Assembly (NCBI GenBank): GCA_963575745.1 | Contig: CAUYUJ010017982.1 | Coordinates: forward strand, 455,413 to 519,412 | DNA from: Prorocentrum cordatum | Taxonomy: Eukaryota; Sar; Dinophyceae; Prorocentrales; Prorocentraceae | DNA: 64,000 bases | Direction: 5' to 3' | Part shown: piece after piece, positions 22,800-31,689 of the stretch | Position numbering within the stretch: position 1 is the first letter of the stretch | Layout of the letters: every line of letters starts with the position of its first letter | The notes under the pieces: generated by a model | The model's database searches: none | Told to the model about the DNA's origin: nothing | Seen by the model: the letters and a program-made list of their open reading frames with translations, nothing else | Translations under genes and position numbers: made by a program

Positions 22800-24000
22800 A
22801 CCACAGTTCAGTGCAGAGGTGGTCGCTCAAAGACAATGTGCCATCTTTTTTCGGCGCTGTCGATCTGGCTGTTGAACTGTTTGGGTGCATCGTGTGCGCA
22901 TTGGACCCATCTGCTGATGTCTCAGTGTTGTTGGTGGTCGTCCGGTGTGGAAGTTAGGTTGGCGAGCCGTCGCAAGTCCGTGGTGACGAGGTCTATCCAG
23001 GTGGTTTGGGTGTTGTGGCTGTTGGGCGCAGATCGTTGCCACTTGTGGCTTACGTCGATGATTAATTATGAATAGGATGTGCGGTCCGTGTGTGGTAAGT
23101 AGGCCTGGACAAGTACTTGAGGTCGTCGTGGCTTGAGCTCTGTCTGGTAGTCTGTTCCGTCTGTGATTCATATTAGTCGTGTATATGATGTCGGCTCATC
23201 TGGTTGCTGGAGGTGGGTGGCGCTTCTGTATGCTTGGCTGCGTGCCGTGTTGAACTGTGCTGAGGTGCTGCTTGGGATCGGGTCCCATGTCTCTGCTTGG
23301 TAGAAGCGGTGACGGTTGGCGAAAGTGTCTGCGTTTCTCACCTTTATATCAGTGCGTAGGTGTTCGTTTTGAAGTGGGTCGGTCTGCGTGCGATGAGTGC
23401 TACTTTTTGCTTAGTGATTTGGTGAACTGCTCATACATTGGTGCGCATGTCGGGCCAAAGTGAGCGCCGAGGTAGTCGCTCGCATACGCGCGTGATCGTG
23501 ACATGTCCCAAGTTGGGCAGTAGATGCTCGCGTCTGATCGTGCAAGTCGTCCCTACTTTGCCTGCATTGTGCTAGGCCCTGCTAGATGCAAGGTCAATGC
23601 TGACTTGCGTGGCTTGTGCATAACTTTGACTCCGCAGCTGGTGAGGGTGGTATGTGCGTCGGCCTCCAAGTCAGTCATGTAGTGCTCGATGAGGTCGTTA
23701 TTCTTGCACTGCGCCATGATGAGAGTGTCGTCCACGAGTGCAACGTTAGTGGCGTACTCGTCTTGCTGTGGGATGGTTGTTTGTAACTTGGAAACTATTG
23801 GTTGGTTGGGTGTAGGTAATTTGGTGCCGCATGGCTTGTCGTACAAGTTGCGTGCAAGGTTTTCGAATGGTCTTGCGGGTGAGAGGTTGCTGATGGCGTC
23901 TGCTTGACTGTTGCCAGGTCTGGTGCCTTTTGTTGGGAATGCGGTGATACTGGAGCTTGTGCATGTGACGTGCGATGCTCTGTAATGTTCGATGAGTAGA
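22800..24000 (-). pseudogene. non-LTR (LINE) reverse transcriptase, decayed
   Basis: Minus-strand translation from about 23945 gives KGTRPGNSQADAISNL, which matches the RT block GTRPGDSxAD known from dinoflagellate LINEs, then at about 23740 ATNVALVDDTLIMAQCKNN, the motif C region (VDD, normally MDD or ADD) of the catalytic palm, then KPRKSALTLHLAG. After frame changes the thumb region follows (YLGAHFGPTCAP at about 23440; HRFYQAETWDPIPSSTSAQF at about 23290; TWIDLVTTDLRRLANL at about 22985). Several in-frame stops (near 23160, 23070 and 22925) and at least two frameshifts show that it is inactive. The element would copy its RNA by target-primed reverse transcription. No 3' tail or target-site duplication is visible, so its limits are unknown. 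Confidence 0.7.
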
Positions 24001-24289
24001 GCCGCGTTTCGGCGGCCCGGCAGGCCCTGGCCGCCGCTGCCGCTGACCATCCGCCCGCGGCTGCTCCGCCGGCGGTGCCTGGTCAGGCTGCCGCGGCCGG
24101 GGCCCCCGCCGAGGAACTTATAGTTGCCCCGCAGGCAGCCGTTGGGCGCCCGCCGCGGCACCCCCTGCCCCGTTGCCCGAGGCTCCACAGGCTGCGCCGC
24201 CAGCTGGGGAGGGGGGCCTTCCCCGGGGTCCGATACTGCTCACCAGTGCAGCATTCGTGCCCGCGTCTGGAGAGCACTGTTCGGCATAC

Positions 24290-25135
24290 CCCTCACACGC
24301 TTCGGGCCCCTTGGGGAGCTTCGCCGAAGGCCCCAGCGGCAGGGTTCGCATGGCACCACCGCCTCAATTTCGGCACACCCCTCACACGTTTCGTGGCCCC
24401 ATAGAGGGCTCCGCCGAAGGCCTCAGTGGCAGGGTTCGCATGGCACCGCCGCCTCCATCTCGACACACCCTATCACACGTTTCGTGGCCTCATAGGGAGC
24501 TCCGCCGAAGGCCTGTGGCAGGGTTCGCATGGCACCGCCGCGCCCATGTCGGCACACCCCTCACACGTTTCGTGGCCCCATGGGAACTCTGCCGAAGGCC
24601 TCAGTGGCAGGGTTCGCATGGCACCGCCGCCTCCATCTCGACACACCCCATCACACGTTTCGTGGCCTCATAGGGAGCTCCGCCGAAGGCCTCAGTGGCA
24701 AGGTTCGCATGGCACCGCCGCGCCCATGTCGGCACACCCCTCACACACTTCGTGGCCCCAAAGGGAGCTCCGCCGAAGGCCCCAGAGGCGCCTTCGCATG
24801 GCACCGCCGCCTCCATCCCGACACACCCCTCACACGTTTCGTGGCCCCTTGGGGAGCTCCGCCGAAGGCCCCAGCGGCAGGGTTCGCATTGCACCGCCGC
24901 CTCAATTCCGGCACACCCCTCACACGCTTCGTGGCCCCATAGAGGGCTCCGCCGAAGGCCTCAGTGGCAGGGTTCGCATGGCACCGCCGCCTCCATTTCG
25001 CTATACCCCTCACACGCTTCATGGTCCCACAGGGAGCTCCGCCGAAGGCCTCAGTGGCAGGGTTCGCATGGCACCGCCGCCTCCATTTTCGGCACACCCC
25101 TCACTCGTTTCGTGGCCCCAGAAGGAGCTCCGCGG
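24290..25135 (-). repeat. ~90-bp satellite, array 2 (inverted relative to array 1)
   Basis: Ten units with a regular 88-91 base period. The unit contains CACACCCCTCACACGTTTCG, TGGCCCCATAGGGAGCTCCG, CCGAAGGCCTCAGTGGCAGG and GTTCGCATGGCACCGCCGCC. Its reverse complement shares CTTCGG(C/T)GGAGCTCCCTATG and GGGGCCACGAA with array 1 at 0.7-2.2 kb. It is much more homogeneous than array 1. Because the period is close to 30 codons, several frames stay open through it; they are not genes. Confidence 0.95.
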
Positions 25136-26030
25136 AAAGCGGTGCCCACAACGAGGTACCAGCAACTGCATCTGATTGGACCCTTCGCCAAGATAATTTG
25201 TTATACCGGTAGCGATGACCACCGACCGCTTGCCGCCGCTATGTGCGATTGGCATGTTTGGCCGAATGGGCCACAAGGATTCCCACACTTCGCCGTGGTC
25301 TTATCAGCTGTGCCGCCCAGCAGAGCTGAGAGCAGCCGGGCGCAGCGGGCCAGGCCGCCGACGGCGCAGAAGAGCGCGCAAGGGCAAACCGAGTGAAGCG
25401 GGCAGCGTGGAAGCAAACTCGGCACCAGACCTCCTCCAGAAACCTCCCTCCGACATGGAGGACAGCGACCCCCGGAAGCCCTAAGCAGCCCTGAGATGCC
25501 ACAAGATGGCCCAAGGTGGGCCCCAAGGGTACCAGTAGATCCAAGATGGCCCCAGCGCGGCGCACAGCCTTGGTGCAGCAGGTTGAGGTGCCCGTCTTGC
25601 CTTGTGTAGGGCCGAAGGGTCAGGTCTGCAGAAACCCAGGAACGGGCGCCACGGGATGCAGCTACTCTGCGCGCCTGCAGGGGAGGTCTTGCCGCCAGAT
25701 TCTCACCCGGTCCAAGCTGGCGAAGTTCCGCTCCACGCAGTGCCCAAGCCCCCCTCCAGAGGATTTGCGCAGACAATCGTCACCCACGAGTGCCGCATCA
25801 CCAGTGAATGGCCTGCGCTCTCTTGAACTTCTGCTCACCCTGTGCGCGCACGGCCCTGTTTTCTCCCCACCTCCTGTCTCAGCGGCCGGCTCTCTTCCCT
25901 CCTTCCTCCCCCTGCCTGCGGGACGATCGCGCCGCCGCAGCCTGGGTCGCCCGGGCGCATCGCCCCTGCCGCGCCGCGGCGGAAAAACAGCGCGCACGGC
26001 CCGTGTGGATGGCCGAGGACTGGCCACCAA
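25136..26030. other. no clearly supportable gene
   Basis: Both strands carry frames of 70-190 codons with mixed composition. The minus-strand segment near 25660-25830 (LGHCVERNFASLDRVRIWRQ) looks most coding-like but competes with another minus frame. AAGATGGCCC words near 25500-25560 resemble the CCAAGAGGCCCC repeats of the TIR elements. Confidence 0.4.
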
Positions 26031-26034
26031 CTCC

Positions 26035-26098
26035 TCCTCCTCCTCCTCCTCCTCCTCCTCCTCCTCCTCCTCCTCCTCCTCCTCCTCCTCCTCCTCCG
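26035..26098. repeat. (TCC)n microsatellite
   Basis: About 21 TCC units. Poly-Ser, poly-Pro and poly-Glu frames through it are artefacts. Confidence 0.95.
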
Positions 26099-26468
26099 CG
26101 CACGCCCTCCGACCTTCGGGTAGATTGCGCAGAAGCTGTACCCCTTCGCACAGGGCCCCGCCGCGCGCGTGCTGCGGAGCAGGCGCGGGAGCCCCTGCCG
26201 GCGATGTCCCGCCCCCGACCACGGCGAAGCGTCCAGGATGTTCCAGGACGTGCCTCCCTCCCCTTTCCTCCTCGCGCCTCCACCCTCCCTCTCTCCTCCC
26301 TTCATCCTCCTCCTTCTCCTCCTCCTCCAACTTCTCTTCACCATCTGGCGACGCTAGGGCCCCCGGCGTGTACGGGCCGCCACCTCCTCATCCAGCTTCT
26401 CCTGGGGGCGACCGACCAGGAAGAGGAAGGAGAGAGGAGGACGGAGGAGAGAGGACGGAGGTCCGAAG

Positions 26469-27472
26469 ATCCCACCAGCCCTTTGGGCGTGAGTGGTTTA
26501 GCGAGCTCTCTCTGTTCTCAACCCCCCTTCTTCCCCTTCGGGGAGGGGTTTACCCCTCCCCCTACCCCCTCCCCCTGGGCCTGGAGAGGTCCCTCCGCGG
26601 GTCGCCGGCGGGGTCTTTTTCGACTCCTGGGAGGGCTAAAAAACGACACCCCTCACGAGGATTCTGGCCCCGACGGGGGGGGGAAGAAAAGTGCTCCCCT
26701 CTTCTTTGAAGCCAGAATCATTGATTTTACTACGGTTTTGGCCCCATTTTGGCCTTCTGAGGGGGCAGCGCTAATTGAAGCTCCCCTCTTCTTTCAAGCC
26801 AAAATCATTGATTTTACTGAGGTTTTGGCCCCATTTTGGCCTTCTGAGGGGGCAGCGCTAATTAAAGCTCCCCTCTTCTTTGATCGATTTCCTCCAAGAT
26901 GGCCCCAAGAAGCGCCCAGGAGGCACCAAGAGGCCCCAAGATGGCCCCAAGAGGCCCCCAGGAGGCCCCCAAGAGGATCCCAAACGGCCCAAAGAGGCCC
27001 CCCCGAGGCACCCAAGACGCCGAAAAGCCCATCAGGACGACCCTCTACTCGCCTGGGCGTCGTTTCTGGACGGGCAGGAGGAGGGGCCCGAACGACTCAC
27101 ACCAGGACGAGGGGCCCGAACAACTCACACCACGAGAAGCCCGAACGACTCACACCAGGACGAAGAGCCCGAACGACTCACACCACGAAGAGCCCGAACG
27201 ACTCACACCAGGAAGAAGGGCCCGAACGACTCACACCAGGACGAGAAACCCCAAACGACTCAAACCACGAGGAGCGCTTTCTCTCCCTCCTCCTCCGCCT
27301 CGTCCTTCTCCCGCTCCCACCACAAGGAGGATGTACAAGGAGGCGGGAGGAAGGAGGAACAGGGGAGATATGCGGGGGCAGGCGGAAACACGCCTGAAAA
27401 ACACGACTGTCGGCATGCTTCGCTAGAGTTGCTGTTTTGAGATGGGCTGGTGGGGATACGCGAAGCGTGAAG
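26469..27472 (-). mobile_element. TIR / introner-like element, copy A
   Basis: The plus-strand left end is ATCCCACCAGCCCTTTGGGC and the right end GGGCTGGTGGGGATACGCGA followed by AGCGTGA and AATTC. The ends form a ~13-bp inverted repeat, (A)TCCC(C)ACCAGCCC. Copies B (36640-38030) and C (63149-63740) share both ends, a CTTCGGGGAGGGGTTTACCC block with flanking C-rich runs, and an internal TTGATCGAT...CCTCCAAGATGGC block. Copies A and B also share CTCTACTCGCCTGGGCGTCG. The interior here has two ~85-bp repeats (TTTTGGCCCCATTTTGGCC), CCAAGAGGCCCC words and a minisatellite. No coding capacity is evident, so it is probably non-autonomous. Confidence 0.7.
27085..27285. repeat. ~27-bp minisatellite inside TIR element A
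   Basis: About eight imperfect copies of CCCGAACGACTCACACCAGG followed by ACGAGG or AAGA. They are all within the element and absent from copies B and C, so they expanded locally. Confidence 0.9.
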
Positions 27473-28100
27473 AATTCAAGTGTCTTTTTGCGTTTTCGGC
27501 CCTTCTCGCGCATCCGCCTTCACAAGCAAAACTGCAGTCGTTTTGCATCTGCCGCCTGCCGCTTGGACCTCCTGCTGGCCAGCGAGGGACAAAGCCCCTC
27601 ACTCCATTCCTCGAGGAAGTTGGCGCTCTCCTTGAAACGCCCGAAACGTCGCTGCTAGGGCACCCCCCACACTGGAAGCCGTCGACCCAAGCCTTCGCAT
27701 GGACTTCACGCCAGGGGTTGCACTCGGAGCCCTGGACCTGGGGACGGACGCGCCCACGCCCGCGTCGAGGCGGCGGGAACCTGCCGAGGGCCACCAGAAT
27801 TCAAAGCCGCTCCCCGGACCCCTGCCGGACGCGATCCCGACGAACGCGCCAAGACGCGTCCAGCAGTGGCCACGAGGCGCGCCCCGCGAGGCCCTGGAGA
27901 GGTCAGACGCTCCACGTGGAGGTGCTGCCGCCGCGTCGAGGTGGAGCCACTTCAAGGCCGCGACGGGCCTGGGGCCTTCCGGCGCCGACGCGGCGCGGCG
28001 CGACAGAGAGAGTGAGAGACAGAGGGGAGGTGCAGCTCGCGGCCCCGGGGCCCGCGCCCCGAATCCTCGAAGGCGTTCAGGAGAGGGGGCTCGCAGGCCA
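27473..28100. other. ambiguous coding-like stretch
   Basis: Frames on both strands stay open with mixed composition. A minus-strand option contains CSFACEGGCARRAENAKRHL just upstream of the element; a plus-strand option contains PLTPFLEEVGALLETPETSL. I cannot choose between them, and neither is recognised. Confidence 0.3.
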
Positions 28101-28454
28101 TGGCCCGAGGCGAGTACGCGGCCCAAGGGGGGGGGGGGGCGGGCAAGGGAAGCACCGAAACAGAAGGAGGAGCAATGGAAGCTGGGGAGGTGCCATGCCC
28201 CCAACCGTGCCATCCCCTCCCCCCGCCTACGTCATCACCTCCCTCGTGGACGCCCCCGAAGCCCAGGCCGGAGAGGCGGGACGAGCGCCTGGGGGGGGGA
28301 GCGGGGGGACGAGGCGCCGTTCCCTGGGAGGGCGGCCCGCCGCTCTGGCGGCGGCGCGGGGGCGCCCAGTCGCTTTGCCCCGCGCCCAGCGGCCCACGGC
28401 TCCCGTCGCGGCGCGGGGCCGCCAGTGCCGCAGAGGCTCGCCGCGGAGCGCGCG

Positions 28455-28722
28455 AGGAGGAGGAGGAGGAGGAGGAGGAGGAGGAGGAGGAGGAGGAGGA
28501 GGAGGAGGAGGAGGAGGAGGAGAAGGAGGGGAGAGGAGGAGGAGGAGGGGGAGGAGGAGGAGGAGGAGGAGGAGGAGGAGGAGGAGGAGGAGGAGGAGGA
28601 GGAGGAGGGGGATAGGGGAGGAGGGGGATAGGGGAGGAGGGGGATAGGGGAGGAGGGGGATGGAGGAGGAGGAGGAGGAGGAGGAGGAGGAGGAGGAGGA
28701 GGAGGAGGAGGAGGAGGAGGAG
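28455..28722. repeat. (GGA)n compound microsatellite
   Basis: Two (GGA)n runs (28455-28610 and 28663-28722) flank three copies of a short GGGGGATAGGGGAGGA unit. Poly-Glu, poly-Gly, poly-Pro and poly-Ser frames are artefacts. Confidence 0.95.
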
Positions 28723-28789
28723 CTGGAACGCCGTGCCCGCGGCCGGCGGGGTGGCCGGCCACCGGCCGGGCGCGGGCCCGCGCGGCCGC

Positions 28790-29515
28790 CACGTGGGCTC
28801 AGCAGATGCTCGGAGCTCTCGTGCAGTCAACCCGTACAGTGAGGATGCGCGATGAGGGTGCAAGGGCCTCGGACGCCCATCTCGAAGCTTCTCGAGCGGG
28901 GCGCGGCCAACGAGAGTGGCGAAGGATGGGCCGAGGAGGCAAGGATGCAAGGGCGCCCTCGGGACGGTTGCCCGTCCTTGCTGTTCGGGTTGGCTGTACC
29001 GCTCGTCGCTGGGCGCCGTCCCTTTGTGGCGCTCCCTGCCCAGCGCGAAGCCGTAGGCGAGGGACAGCGGAATCGGGCCGCACGACGCCGCGCCGTTGCC
29101 CACGAGCAGCTCGGTCCCCCCGGGTAGATCTCGCAGGGTTTGGAGGCAGACGTTACCCACGGCGTGAAGGTGTTGCGCGACGTTCAGCTCGTGCCCTGAG
29201 CAGTTCGAGCAGCGGGATCATGCCTGCGGTCTCGAACTGCCACGTCAGCAGCAGACCATGGGCCAATCTCGTTTTCTCCAACGAGGGCGACTCCCTGCCG
29301 CCGTGGCACTCGGAGAGGGTACCCAGCCACACCTTCCAGCAGCCAAAGCTCTCGTGCAACTCAAGGCCCTCCAGGTACGCTGGATGGAAGCGTCTGTACG
29401 CCTCCTCCGTGAGCAGCATGGGGAAGCACGGGTGGAAGAAAGACGCGAGGCCCCACTGCTCTTATGCCGCGAGCCACCGTGCCAGCCTCTCCTGCTCTGG
29501 CCAGCCCTCAAACAT
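28790..29515 (-). pseudogene. hypothetical gene fragment, broken
   Basis: On the minus strand an ATG near 29515 opens MFEGWPEQERLARWLAA, meets a TAA, and continues in frame as EQWGLASFFHPCFPMLLTEE, FHPAYLEGLELHESFGCWKV and FETAGMIPLLELLRA. After a one-base shift near 29205 it continues as GHELNVAQHLHAVGNVCLQT and LLVGNGAASCGPIPLSLAYG to about 28990. Composition and secondary structure look natural, but I do not recognise the family. The 3' part shares a short peptide pattern with 9.2 kb. The stop and shift suggest a pseudogene or sequencing indels. Confidence 0.4.
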
Positions 29516-29608
29516 GGTCGCCCGCGGCGGCACGTCCTCGCTCGGCCAGCAAACCCTCAGGACGCAGGCCATCGGAACTCACGACTAGGGCGCGGATGGA
29601 CACGCCCC

Positions 29609-29821
29609 CGTTTTGGACGCCCGAAATGGGTACGGAAGAAATGCGTACAATGCCCAACAGCAGTTCCTGTTCATTTTGAACAGGGCTCGCTGTCGGTGTC
29701 GCCGCGGCCTGTGTCCATTTGAGACAGGAGGCCGCCTGTCCAACAGCGGCCGCTGATGGTTTGGGACAACCTTGTTGGGCATTGTTCCCATTTTTCCGTA
29801 CCCATTTCGGGCGTCCAGACC
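29609..29821. mobile_element. 213-bp element with ~48-bp TIRs
   Basis: Positions about 29609-29657 (TTTTGGACGCCCGAAATGGG, TACGGAAGAAATGCGTACAA, TGCCCAACA) are the diverged inverted complement of about 29772-29821 (TGTTGGGCATTGTTCCCATT, TTTCCGTACCCATTTCGGGC, GTCCAGA). The interior contains a perfect small hairpin (CCTGTTCATTTTGAACAGG). Size and structure fit a MITE. An open minus frame passes through it, so it may have been inserted into coding sequence. Confidence 0.8.
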
Positions 29822-30235
29822 TGTGCCAAAGTCTGCCACGAACAGCCCGCCGGTGCCCGCGGCTTTGCCCACGCCCACACGCCCGCGGAGTCCAGGTCTG
29901 GCCTCGTGGCGGCTGCACGGGGTGCGCCCGCGGCGGCGCGGCGGCGTCCTGCACCCGCGCCGCCGCGGGCGGCAGCCAGAGGGCGGCAGAGGGTGGCGGC
30001 ATGCCGCGCGCGCGCCCTCGGCGCTCGCGGCCCGCGCGCGGCGGCGCGCCGCCGAGCGTGTCCCGCCGCCGCGCGGGGCAGCGTGGGCCGAAATGGCCAC
30101 GGAGGAAAGGGCCGTCGCAAGGCTTCGGGATGGCGCGATCGCTCGACTGGGGGAACATCATTGGACAATCCTCTCGATGTGGATTAAGGCGCCAAATACC
30201 ACGGGGCAAAAGGGACAACATGACAAGAGGAACAC

Positions 30236-30778
30236 ATGCATATATGTTTACAATGCATGTATGAGTGTATGAATGCATGTATGTATGTGTGTACGTGAAT
30301 ATGTTTGTATGTGTATGTGTATGTGTATAAGTGTATGTATATGTATATGTACATGCATAGGTCTACGTATAGGTATATGTGTATGTGTATGTAGATGTAC
30401 ACATATATATATATGTGCATATGCATATGTATGTGCACATGCACATACATATGTGTATATGTAAATGTCTGTGTATATGGCGAGGCATACGTATATGTAT
30501 GTATATGTATGTATGCATATATGAATGTATACACAGGTGTCGGTATGTATGCATGTACGTATATGTGCATGTACGTATGTATGGCAGTATGCAGGTATGC
30601 ATGTCAGCATGTATGTGTGCTTGTATGCTTGTATGTATGAGTGGATGTATGCATGTATGTAGGTATGTATGTGTATACGTGCGCAAACATGCACGTATGG
30701 ACACATGCACGTACGTACGTAGACATACATACATACATATATGCATGCATACATACATACATATGTACGCATGTCGGC
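30236..30778. repeat. (TATG)n / (TACA)n microsatellite
   Basis: Imperfect TATG, TGTA and CATA tetranucleotides. Open frames rich in Tyr, His, Cys and Met here are artefacts. Confidence 0.95.
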
Positions 30779-30783
30779 CAGGA

Positions 30784-31512
30784 TTACGCTACCGAGGAAC
30801 CCCACATACTTAATTTAAATCTTATGTGTTTACTGGAACTCCTCGACGGCAAGTACTCTGGATCAGAAGCTCGCTTGGCCGCGAATGCCTTGTACCATTT
30901 GACTGCTTTCGCACCCGCTTTCGTCAACAGGTTCTCAAGCTGAACTGATTCTCGCAGGCCTTGCGACCAAGGTACTTCTGCCCAACGGCGGTCCGTCCGA
31001 GCCGGCTCAGGGGGCAGCTGAATGCGTGGGGTACCCGTGGAACGAACAGAGGTTGCAAGCAGAAGTGCTGGGGACCGCTGAGGAGTGAAGGCCTGCATGG
31101 GCGTGCACTTGATAGGCGCGTCCTGCGCGGGCGTGGCAACGCCCCCGTTGCCGGCGTCGCCGACCCGCCGAACTTTCGCCAACGGCGAGCCATCGCCATG
31201 CTCCGCACTGCCCCCCGGCTGATCAGCCGGGAACCCGCCGGACGAAGGGCTCAGCAAGTATGCCGCCAGGCACTGCCTCCTCCTGCTATCGTCGTTCGTA
31301 CCTGGATGCGGCAACTCGTTATACCTCATGTAAAGCGTCTCGGGCCACCAATTCTTCAGTTGACGGTGATAGGCATCGAATGCGTTTCTTATCAGAGGCC
31401 CCTCGCAGCCACGCAAGCCTTCCAGGCTTACATCGTCGCCCATTTCATTCAGTGCGTTCTTCAGCTTCACGCGCGGAGGCGGCAGCTGTCCAATGTCAAC
31501 TTTGGGCGGCAT
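30784..31512 (-). CDS. hypothetical protein, intact 242 codons
   Basis: The longest uninterrupted non-repetitive ORF in the left half. The frame is open upstream to 31665, but I choose the ATG at 31512 (MPPKVDIGQLPPPRVKLKNA) because the upstream part runs toward the satellite border at 31.69 kb. The N-terminal ~100 residues look folded (NALNEMGDDVSLEGLRG, NWWPETLYMRYNELPHPG, RRRQCLAAYLLSPSSGGF); the middle is Gly/Pro/Thr-rich and disordered; the C-terminal part is helical and basic (LENLLTKAGAKAVKWYKAFA). The WW-P-x-x-Y...LPxPG...R...YLLxP pattern resembles proteins I have seen as dispersed families in dinoflagellate genomes; function unknown. It lies between a microsatellite and a satellite, with no operon-like partner. 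Confidence 0.55.
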   Translation of the reverse strand: MPPKVDIGQLPPPRVKLKNALNEMGDDVSLEGLRGCEGPLIRNAFDAYHRQLKNWWPETLYMRYNELPHPGTNDDSRRRQCLAAYLLSPSSGGFPADQPGGSAEHGDGSPLAKVRRVGDAGNGGVATPAQDAPIKCTPMQAFTPQRSPALLLATSVRSTGTPRIQLPPEPARTDRRWAEVPWSQGLRESVQLENLLTKAGAKAVKWYKAFAAKRASDPEYLPSRSSSKHIRFKLSMWGSSVA

Positions 31513-31689
31513 TGCTGCCGCGCGTAGGCCGGGCGGTTGTTGCCCGCAAGTTGCAGCACAAACAAACTTGCGTAAATGCGCAGTCGTGCCGCGCCGGCTT
31601 GAGCCGCGATGTTTACGGATCAGGGTAAGACGCAAGCTCTCACGCGCAATGCGGTGGATAATCACTGCACCAAGAGATCACCCCCTGCG

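Noticed and set aside
25808-27397. 529-codon plus-strand frame crossing TIR element A
   Set aside because: It passes through a (TCC)n tract, pyrimidine-rich sequence, the element's terminal repeat and its minisatellite; composition changes at each border, so it is a chance frame.
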